Origin: Promethearchaeum sp.
Lineage (GTDB): Archaea > Asgardarchaeota > Lokiarchaeia > Sigyniarchaeales > Promethearchaeaceae
NCBI GenBank assembly: GCA_030611625.1
Contig: JAUWPK010000191.1
Span: 1 to 7,431 of the forward strand
DNA length: 7,431 nt
Reading direction: 5' to 3'
Part shown: piece after piece, positions 1 through 4,245 of the stretch
How the letters are laid out: the number at the start of each line of letters is the position of its first letter
Numbering within the stretch: the first letter of the stretch is position 1
Notes under the pieces: generated by a model
Databases searched by the model: none
Told to the model about the DNA's origin: nothing
Seen by the model: the letters and a program-made list of their open reading frames with translations, nothing else
Made by a program: the position numbers and the translations under genes

Positions 1-37
1 CAATAATTTCCGCCCACTTTCGAAAAACTTTTTTTGT

Positions 38-113
38 ATGAAATACTAAATAATTCACAGAATGAAATACTAAATAATTCACAGAATGAAATACTAAATA
101 TATAATTCACGGA
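38..113. repeat. three tandem copies of a ~24-bp repeat upstream of rpoK
   Basis: Copies lie at 38-61, 62-85 and 86-113. The first two are identical 24-mers with core ATACTAAATAATTCACAG. The third has four extra bases (a TATA insertion) and one A-to-G change near its end. The block ends about 52 bases before the rpoK ATG, upstream of the candidate rpoK TATA box, so it could be a set of regulator binding sites. On the minus strand every unit reads TTTAGTAT, the same octamer found where the guaA promoter is expected, so the units could also be reiterated leftward promoters for a gene outside the window. The repeat itself is certain; its role is inference. Confidence 0.9.
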
Positions 114-130
114 ATTCATATGATATTCCA

Positions 131-141
131 TCTTTATTATC
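131..141 (+). promoter_or_regulatory. candidate TATA box of rpoK
   Basis: TTTATTAT at 133-140 lies 33-26 bases before the rpoK ATG, the distance expected for a leaderless or nearly leaderless archaeal transcript. There is no Shine-Dalgarno sequence before the ATG. An alternative is the ATATATAA string in the third repeat copy (about 98-105), which would give a leader of roughly 35 bases. Assigned by position and composition only. Confidence 0.4.
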
Positions 142-165
142 AATGAGAGTAAATCGGCGAAATCT

Positions 166-459
166 ATGAGCAGAACTTTGAAAAGATACGATGAATATAT
201 AAAAGCTGAAAAAAAAATTAAAATTGGTTCAATTTTCATCACGAGATATGAGCGTAGCAGGATTATCGGTGCCCGCGCATTGCAAATCGCCTTTCAAGCA
301 AGCCCATTTTTAGAAATCCCTAAAGGAATTATTGATCCCCTTGAAATCGCAACATATGAACTTGAACATAAAATGTTGCCAATCACCATTCGAAGACACT
401 TACCTAATGGGACCAGCCAAGATGTTCCAGTAAAATGGCTGGTTAATGAACGTTATTAA
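166..459 (+). CDS. rpoK: DNA-directed RNA polymerase subunit K (Rpb6/omega family)
   Basis: Small structural subunit of archaeal RNA polymerase, homologous to eukaryotic Rpb6 and bacterial omega; it helps assemble and stabilise the largest subunit. The 97-residue product has the family signature: TRYERSRIIGARALQI at residues 26-41, DPLEIATYELEHKMLPITIRR at about 57-77 (DP, E and the LPITIRR strand are hallmark positions), and a closing DVPVKWL at 86-92. Archaeal RpoK is often shorter (a core of about 57 residues); here about 25 mostly charged, lysine-rich residues precede the core. The ATG at 166 is the first in-frame start; an upstream ATG at 143 is in another frame and soon stops. A tRNA-Val begins 13 bases after the stop, so the two may be cotranscribed. 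Family assignment is secure. Confidence 0.95.
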   Translation: MSRTLKRYDEYIKAEKKIKIGSIFITRYERSRIIGARALQIAFQASPFLEIPKGIIDPLEIATYELEHKMLPITIRRHLPNGTSQDVPVKWLVNERY

Positions 460-472
460 ATTTCTTATTTAA

Positions 473-545
473 AGGGGCGTAGACTAGTGGTTATTTCGCC
501 ACGCTCACACCGTGGATGTCACGAGTTCAATTCTCGTCGTCCCTA
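473..545 (+). tRNA. tRNA-Val, anticodon CAC
   Basis: A 73-base cloverleaf folds by eye. The acceptor stem pairs AGGGGCG (473-479) with CGTCCCT (538-544), with one G-U pair, and A545 is the discriminator. The anticodon stem pairs CCACG (499-503) with CGTGG (511-515) around the loop CTCACAC, so anticodon CAC (506-508) reads GTG valine codons. The T stem is ACGAG/CTCGT (521-525, 533-537) with loop TTCAATT. The variable loop is ATGTC (516-520). The D arm (482-497) is weak: G10-C25 and A11-U24 pair, but C12-U23 and U13-U22 do not. The first pair is A1-U72 rather than the common G1-C72. CCA is not encoded and no intron is visible. Confidence 0.92.
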
Positions 546-651
546 TTCATTAAAATGAAACGAATTTTGTCGCCACCTTTACAATAGTTTTAAAAATGTG
601 AATTTAGTACTATTATTTGATTGTAAATATAAATAATAATCAGTGATATGT
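546..651. other. intergenic region between tRNA-Val and the FAS1 gene
   Basis: About 106 AT-rich bases with no coding signal. The stretch TGTAAATATAAATAA (622-636) is the likely TATA region for the next gene: AAATATAA at 625-632 is 27-20 bases before the ATG at 652. It would be too close to serve a GTG start at 643. Confidence 0.4.
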
Positions 652-1071
652 ATGAAAAATATTTTCATAACACTAAAGGACATGAATGCATGTAACTTAT
701 TCCTTGAAGGTATTGAAGCTGTGAAACTTGACGAGGATTTGAAAGAAAAGGGACCTTTTACTATAATTGCACCTGTTGAAGATGCAATTAGAAAACTACC
801 TGAGAAAACAATATTTAAACTATTTCACAATAAAGAGGTATTAAGAAAAATCTTTTCCAACCATATTTTTCCTGGAAAACATTCTTCTTATGATCTATCA
901 CACCGAAAGACAATTCCCACATTGGAGGGAAATATGCTTGAAATCTTTCAGAACGGAGAGAAAATTGGAGCAGCAAATATTCTTGTTAAAGATATTATGG
1001 GTACAAATGGAGTAATTCATATAGTAGATAATTTAGTAATTCCCGATGATTTATTTGACTTTATGGTTTGA
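652..1071 (+). CDS. fasciclin (FAS1) domain protein, single domain, cytoplasmic
   Basis: The 139-residue product is one complete FAS1 domain, the fold found in fasciclins, TGFBI/periostin and bacterial/archaeal MPB70-like proteins, generally linked to adhesion or protein-protein contact. The H1 motif is PFTIIAPVEDAI (residues 35-46), the central NHIFPGK (70-76) matches the usual YHVVPGK, and the H2 motif is TNGVIHIVDNLVIP (118-131). No signal peptide, membrane helix or cell-wall anchor is visible, whereas many FAS1 proteins are secreted, so an intracellular role is inferred. I chose the ATG at 652 over an in-frame GTG at 643, because the GTG adds only MIC and sits too close to the TATA-like box; FAS1 homologues also begin near this point. 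Function beyond the fold is unknown. It appears to be monocistronic, followed by a long U-rich tract. Confidence 0.85.
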   Translation: MKNIFITLKDMNACNLFLEGIEAVKLDEDLKEKGPFTIIAPVEDAIRKLPEKTIFKLFHNKEVLRKIFSNHIFPGKHSSYDLSHRKTIPTLEGNMLEIFQNGEKIGAANILVKDIMGTNGVIHIVDNLVIPDDLFDFMV

Positions 1072-1077
1072 TACAAA

Positions 1078-1130
1078 TTTGTTTTTCTTCTTGTTCTTTC
1101 TTTTTTCTCTTCTCTTTTAATTTCTTTCTT
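1078..1130 (+). terminator. polypyrimidine tract, likely U-rich transcription terminator
   Basis: Seven bases after the FAS1 stop, a 53-base stretch is almost entirely T and C (two Gs, one AA), with runs of up to six Ts. No hairpin precedes it. Archaeal transcription ends at U-rich tracts, helped by the FttA/aCPSF1 nuclease, so this fits an archaeal terminator. It is much longer than the usual 5-10 U run. The promoter of the next gene follows almost at once. Confidence 0.6.
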
Positions 1131-1140
1131 AAATTTTAAA
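1131..1140 (+). promoter_or_regulatory. candidate TATA box for the GNAT gene at 1165
   Basis: AAATTTTAAA lies 34-25 bases before the ATG, the same spacing seen at the other candidate leaderless genes in the window. No Shine-Dalgarno sequence is present. Position-based assignment only. Confidence 0.4.
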
Positions 1141-1164
1141 AAAAACAAATCCTTCTAAATCTTA

Positions 1165-1593
1165 ATGGAATTTGTTATTCACGAAATGGAAGAGAAAGAT
1201 TTACCTAAAGTTCAAGATGTATGGCGTGCGGTTAATATAGATTTAGCATTTTCAGATAAACATGAAGAATTGGTAAAGATGATAAAGTTTAATCCAGGAT
1301 TATGTTTGGTTTTGAAGGATACATTAAAGAGTGATATTCTCGGAGCAGTATTAGGGGGTTTTGATGGTCGACGGGGGTGGATTCACCATCTAGCGATACA
1401 TCCTTCAATTCAAGGTAAGAAATATGGCACTTTACTGATGGATGAACTATTACGAAGATTTGAAGAAAGAAATGTAGCAAAATTAAAAATTGAAATCTTT
1501 AAATCAAATAAAGATGTCATTAAATTCTATAAAAAATTAGGCTGGGAACATCGTACTGATTTATCTACAATGAGTTTAACCTTAAAAGAATAA
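1165..1593 (+). CDS. GNAT N-acetyltransferase, YpeA-like
   Basis: A 142-residue GCN5-related acetyltransferase that should transfer an acetyl group from acetyl-CoA to an amine; the substrate cannot be read from sequence. The segment AVLGGFDGRRGWIHHLAIHP (residues 61-80) is the signature of YpeA-type GNATs. The acetyl-CoA pyrophosphate loop follows at 83-88 as QGKKYG; the usual pattern is R/Q-x-x-G-x-G/A, so the first glycine is replaced by lysine. The C-terminal FYKKLGWEH (121-129) matches the family FYxxLGY/F motif. NPGLCLV (44-50) also matches YpeA homologues. The gene is convergent with the - strand gene ending at 1637, 43 bases away, and looks monocistronic and leaderless. Confidence 0.85.
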   Translation: MEFVIHEMEEKDLPKVQDVWRAVNIDLAFSDKHEELVKMIKFNPGLCLVLKDTLKSDILGAVLGGFDGRRGWIHHLAIHPSIQGKKYGTLLMDELLRRFEERNVAKLKIEIFKSNKDVIKFYKKLGWEHRTDLSTMSLTLKE

Positions 1594-1636
1594 GAAAATA
1601 ATTGCATTTTGCTTCTCTACATTAGAATTCTAAATT

Positions 1637-2071
1637 TCAAAAGACTTGTTCTTTTCCGAGTTCGGTTAAAATATATACATCGTTGATTTTTGATTCATAT
1701 TGCACTACTTCGTATGATAAATATCCCAATTTTACCAGATTATCTAAGATTTCTTTGATTTCCTCTTGTTTATAGAGTTCCATTCCCATTTGAATCCTAC
1801 TTTGGTTAGTAATTATCCATATTCGATCAAGTAACATGCGATTTTTGTTAAATGATGTCAATATAGCTTGCTCATCAGCAGATAATTTTTCTCTGAACTG
1901 TTGCTGTTCATCAAATTTTTCTTTTTGAGATAAGATGTCAATCATTCCCCGGTAATCTACTTTTTGCTTTTTTGTCTCTACATGGGTTAAATTAACAAAA
2001 TCCTTTGCTGTTTTAGATTCTGTTGACCCCTTTTTTGATTTTTCCTTTATCTTTTTTGATTTATCTTTCAT
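1637..2071 (-). CDS. uncharacterised protein, lysine-rich N-terminal tail and possible winged-helix C-terminal domain
   Basis: Not recognised as a named family. The 144-residue product starts with a tail rich in Lys and Ser (residues 1-23, 12 lysines), probably disordered and able to bind nucleic acid. A Gln/Glu-rich helical stretch follows (about 45-68). Residues 66-144 alternate helices and end in ILDNLVKLGYLSYE...KINDVYILTELGKEQV; a helix, a two-strand hairpin and an LTxLG closing segment are typical of winged-helix DNA-binding domains. No cysteines, signal peptide or membrane segment. It is divergent from the RimJ/L-like GNAT gene, with an 88-bp shared promoter region, so it could be a local regulator, but that is inference from layout. 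The ATG at 2071 gives a plausible leaderless start. Confidence 0.65.
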   Translation of the reverse strand: MKDKSKKIKEKSKKGSTESKTAKDFVNLTHVETKKQKVDYRGMIDILSQKEKFDEQQQFREKLSADEQAILTSFNKNRMLLDRIWIITNQSRIQMGMELYKQEEIKEILDNLVKLGYLSYEVVQYESKINDVYILTELGKEQVF

Positions 2072-2159
2072 TTTTATATCCCACTAAAATAATATTATTA
2101 AATAACAATTCATCAAAAATAATAATATTGATCAATAAAAACCTTACTTAGCAATAAAA
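2072..2159. promoter_or_regulatory. divergent promoter region with a 12-bp palindrome
   Basis: This 88-bp A/T-rich region separates two divergent starts. AATAATATTATT at 2088-2099 is a perfect 12-bp palindrome and lies where the TATA box of the leftward gene is expected. AATAATATT recurs at 2121-2129, where the TATA box of the rightward gene would be. This could be a shared operator, but such A/T strings also arise easily by chance in DNA of this composition. Confidence 0.35.
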
Positions 2160-2717
2160 ATGTCAAAATCAGTAATTATTAAAAACGGGAAAGAAATTAT
2201 TCTTCGTTTGATTGAAGAAAAAGACCTTGAAGGAATTTGGGATAACTTCAATCAAGTTGTTGAAGAAAAAATCTATCTACCCGTATATACTCCTGTTTTA
2301 AATAAGTGGGAAAAAAATTCATGGTATGATAATTTGACTCAAACTAACAATATCTGCATAGTCGCAGTTGATAACAAATTATCTTATCCAAGAAAAATAA
2401 TAGGACAGCTAACAATAGAACATTTGCAGTGGGAAGCGGCTAAGCATGTAGGGATTTTAGGGATTATTGTTCAGAAAAAATATCGAAATTTGGGTTTGGG
2501 TTATCAATTAATTGAATATGGAAAAGAAATAGCGATAAAGCATGGGAATGGAAAAAAAAAATTGATTCTCTCTACTTTTGCTACAAATAAGCAAGGTTTG
2601 AATCTTTATGAAAAATGTGGATTTAAAATTGTTGGAACCTATGAAAAACAGTATTTAATTAACAAAAATTATGTTGATGAAATTCTAATGGAAAATTGGA
2701 TAGGTAAAAAACAATAG
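2160..2717 (+). CDS. GNAT N-acetyltransferase, RimJ/RimL-like
   Basis: A 185-residue GNAT of the RimJ/RimL type, which acetylate ribosomal protein N termini, small amines or antibiotics; the substrate here is unknown. The N terminus carries the family start GKEIILRLIEEKDLEGI (10-26). The acetyl-CoA loop is intact as RNLGLG (109-114) after the ILGIIVQKKY strand. ATNKQGLNLYEKCGFKIVGT (141-160) and INKNYVDEILM (167-177) match the typical N-x-x-A-x-x-LYxKxGF and G-x-YVDExLM motifs, with Gly in place of the common Ala. No link in sequence to the YpeA-like GNAT nearby; they belong to different subfamilies. It is 58 bp upstream of the first zinc/membrane paralogue, which has its own promoter. Confidence 0.85.
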   Translation: MSKSVIIKNGKEIILRLIEEKDLEGIWDNFNQVVEEKIYLPVYTPVLNKWEKNSWYDNLTQTNNICIVAVDNKLSYPRKIIGQLTIEHLQWEAAKHVGILGIIVQKKYRNLGLGYQLIEYGKEIAIKHGNGKKKLILSTFATNKQGLNLYEKCGFKIVGTYEKQYLINKNYVDEILMENWIGKKQ

Positions 2718-2737
2718 AAAAAATAAATTCAGTGTTT

Positions 2738-2751
2738 AAAAACATTTTTAT
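2738..2751 (+). promoter_or_regulatory. promoter of zinc/membrane paralogue 1
   Basis: The 14-mer AAAAACATTTTTAT starts exactly 38 bases before the ATG at 2776. The same 14-mer, unchanged, is 38 bases before paralogue 3, and a version with two changes is 38 bases before paralogue 2. A TATA-like box at this distance predicts a leaderless mRNA. All three starts also share ATATC immediately before the ATG. Confidence 0.6.
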
Positions 2752-2775
2752 AACTTTAGCTCCACAAAGTATATC

Positions 2776-3177
2776 ATGAGTTCAAGTAATACTTGTCCAT
2801 TTTGTAGTAAATGGTTACGAGGAGGTAGACATAGGAATTACATAAAATGCTACCGATGCAACATTAAGGCTTGTTTACAATGTTCAAAATTGGGTTTTTG
2901 CTTAGAACATTACAATGAATTATCAGATGTTCAAAAAATGAAAATCAAATCAAATCATTCACTTTTTAGATTTTTAGCAGTGATAATCCCAATTTTAAGT
3001 CCATTTATTGTTATACCCATTGCTTTATTAAACTCAGATCAACTCAGAGAAGCTTCAGAAAGTGAGATATTTCTATTTGCGATAATTTTTGGTCTATTGT
3101 TAGTTGCTCATATCTTTCTAATGAATTATATAAAAAGGAGGAAAGTTCAAAAAATATTGCAGGGATTTGGAGCTTAA
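2776..3177 (+). CDS. zinc-finger protein with two C-terminal membrane helices, paralogue 1
   Basis: 133 residues, family not recognised. The N-terminal domain has eight possible zinc ligands as four pairs: C7/C10, C25/C28, C33/C36 and C42/H45 (C-x2-C-x14-C-x2-C-x4-C-x2-C-x5-C-x2-H). The middle part, CYRCNIKACLQCS, has the C-x2-C-x4-C-x2-C-S spacing of FYVE-type cross-brace fingers, but the basic RRHHC lipid-binding signature is missing. The segment CLEHYNELS (42-50) with a basic juxtamembrane stretch (to about 60) is shared by all three paralogues. Two hydrophobic helices follow (about 66-85 and 98-119), then a basic tail KRRKVQKILQ. The positive-inside rule puts both the zinc domain and the tail in the cytoplasm. 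A membrane-tethered adaptor, trafficking factor or E3-like protein are all possible; none is shown. Confidence 0.7.
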   Translation: MSSSNTCPFCSKWLRGGRHRNYIKCYRCNIKACLQCSKLGFCLEHYNELSDVQKMKIKSNHSLFRFLAVIIPILSPFIVIPIALLNSDQLREASESEIFLFAIIFGLLLVAHIFLMNYIKRRKVQKILQGFGA

Positions 3178-3224
3178 TGTGCAATATAAATTCAAAGAAA
3201 AATTGGTTGAGCAATTCATAGCAG

Positions 3225-3238
3225 AAAAAAAATTTTAT
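3225..3238 (+). promoter_or_regulatory. promoter of zinc/membrane paralogue 2
   Basis: AAAAAAAATTTTAT is the paralogue 2 version of the shared 14-mer, with two differences (positions 6 and 8). It starts 38 bases before the ATG at 3263, the same distance as in the other two copies. This matching distance is also evidence that translation starts at 3263 rather than at the upstream in-frame ATG at 3167. Confidence 0.5.
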
Positions 3239-3262
3239 ATTATAAAGTTCCTAAACAATATC

Positions 3263-3664
3263 ATGAATTCAAGAAATATATGTCCATTATGTGGTAAACG
3301 ATTACATGGAGGAAAATTTAAGAATTACATAAGATGTTATGTTTGCAGAATTAAGGTTTGCAGTAGCTGTTCAAAATATGGTATTTGCTTAGAACATTAC
3401 AATGAATTATCAAATTCCCAAAAAGAGAGAATTAAATCGAATAATACCAGTTATATCGTTTTTGTAGTAGTATTCCCTGTTTTACTCCCATTAGTGATAA
3501 TACTCATTGCTTTATTAAGCCCAAATATTTTCACAGATATTCCAAGGGATACCGTAAAAATATATGCAGCAATTTTTGCTATATTTCTAATGGTTTATAT
3601 TTTAGTGATGATGTTATTAAAAGATAAGAAAGTTCGTAAAATACTGCAAGAATTTGAAGTTTAA
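3263..3664 (+). CDS. zinc-finger protein with two C-terminal membrane helices, paralogue 2
   Basis: The reading frame is open from an ATG at 3167, inside the end of paralogue 1, but I place the start at 3263. That start gives exactly 133 residues like both sisters, aligns the zinc ligands at the same residue numbers (C7, C10, C25, C28, C33, C36, C42, H45), keeps the shared ATATC before the ATG, and leaves the promoter copy upstream. The 32 extra residues have no counterpart in the sisters. The zinc domain reads CPLCGKRL...CYVCRIKVCSSCS...CLEHYNELS. Two membrane helices follow (about 64-86 and 97-118), with a basic tail DKKVRKILQ. Fold and topology as inferred for paralogue 1; function unknown. 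Immediately after its stop lies a fragment of guaA. Confidence 0.7.
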   Translation: MNSRNICPLCGKRLHGGKFKNYIRCYVCRIKVCSSCSKYGICLEHYNELSNSQKERIKSNNTSYIVFVVVFPVLLPLVIILIALLSPNIFTDIPRDTVKIYAAIFAIFLMVYILVMMLLKDKKVRKILQEFEV

Positions 3665-3688
3665 TACTTAATATATTTGAGAATTACT

Positions 3689-3757
3689 TCATTCAAACTC
3701 AATCGTTGCTGGGGGTTTATTCGAAATACCATAGGAGACGCAATTGATTCCTTTTAC
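3689..3757 (-). pseudogene. guaA 3'-end relic (last 22 codons plus stop)
   Basis: Read on the minus strand, this encodes VKGINCVSYGISNKPPATIE plus FE and a TGA stop. The true GuaA C terminus is VKGINRVVYDISNKPPATIE plus FE and a TAA stop, so 19 of 22 residues match (Arg to Cys, Val to Ser, Asp to Gly). Homology extends left through the intergenic spacer to the end of paralogue 2: 3659-3757 aligns with 4216-4314 with about 13 mismatches and no gap. On the other side it stops abruptly in an A-rich stretch. The fragment has no start and is far too short to function as protein; it is the scar of a tandem duplication. Confidence 0.9.
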
Positions 3758-3781
3758 AAAAAAAATTAAATATAATTTCTC

Positions 3782-3795
3782 AAAAACATTTTTAT
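3782..3795 (+). promoter_or_regulatory. promoter of zinc/membrane paralogue 3
   Basis: AAAAACATTTTTAT, identical to the element before paralogue 1, starts 38 bases before the ATG at 3820. It is followed by TTATTCAG-type sequence that resembles the repeated element near guaA and vapB (TTTATTCAG). A leaderless transcript is predicted. Confidence 0.6.
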
Positions 3796-3819
3796 TCAGC
3801 AAATTCAACATATTATATC

Positions 3820-4221
3820 ATGAGTGAAAGCGATACATGTCCTTCTTGTGGTAAACCTTTATATGACGGTAAATATAGGAATTTTATAACTTGTTACGTT
3901 TGTAAAGTTAAGTTTTGTAAAAGTTGTTCTAAAAATAGTTTTTGTTTGGAACATTACAATGAATTAACTGATGTTCAAAAGAAGAAAATCAAATCAAACA
4001 AGATCTTTTTTATCGTTTTTGGATTTGTACTCCCCGTACTATTGTCATTGATGATTATTCCTATTGCTATATTATTCCCAAATATTTTCATTGGAATTCC
4101 AGAAAGCACAATAATAATATATGTTATAACTTTTATTGTTTTACTAGGTGTTTATATAATTTCGATGCAGTTTCTGAAAGATAAAAAAGTTAATAAAATA
4201 TTGAAGGGATTTGTAGTTTAA
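3820..4221 (+). CDS. zinc-finger protein with two C-terminal membrane helices, paralogue 3
   Basis: 133 residues, third member of the family. All eight zinc ligands are at the same positions as in its sisters (CPSCGKPL, CYVCKVKFCKSCS, CLEHYNELT). CYVCKVKFCKSCS is the most FYVE-like version, comparable with the C-x2-C-G-x-x-F-C-x2-C-S core of FYVE fingers. Two membrane helices lie at about 63-86 and 96-117, ending in a basic tail KDKKVNKILKGF. The gene is convergent with guaA, with only 24 bases between the two stops, so their 3' untranslated regions probably overlap. The spacing to paralogue 2 is exactly 557 bp at both start and stop. Conservation of ligands in all three copies suggests each is still under selection. 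Function unknown. Confidence 0.7.
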   Translation: MSESDTCPSCGKPLYDGKYRNFITCYVCKVKFCKSCSKNSFCLEHYNELTDVQKKKIKSNKIFFIVFGFVLPVLLSLMIIPIAILFPNIFIGIPESTIIIYVITFIVLLGVYIISMQFLKDKKVNKILKGFVV

Positions 4222-4245
4222 TAAGTAATATAGTTAAGAATTATT

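Noticed and set aside
1..37. Terminator or gene end at the left edge
   Set aside because: A run of seven Ts (29-35) could be a terminator, but too little upstream sequence is present to support it.
38..113. CRISPR array
   Set aside because: The 24-bp units abut directly with no spacers between them, and no cas gene is present.
643..645. GTG as start of the FAS1 protein
   Set aside because: It adds only three residues not part of the domain and lies too close to the TATA-like box; the ATG at 652 fits better.
1289..1480. 63-codon minus-strand reading frame inside the YpeA-like GNAT gene
   Set aside because: Lies wholly within a well-supported gene on the other strand, with no family resemblance or promoter of its own.
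3178..3224. A second guaA relic after paralogue 1
   Set aside because: A short stretch after the stop (ending AATATA, then ATTCAAA) resembles the flank of paralogue 2, but no guaA coding match follows; too short to claim.
2776..4221. True PI3P-binding FYVE domains
   Set aside because: The basic RRHHC motif and WxxD are absent and the last ligand pair is too close; only part of the ligand spacing matches.
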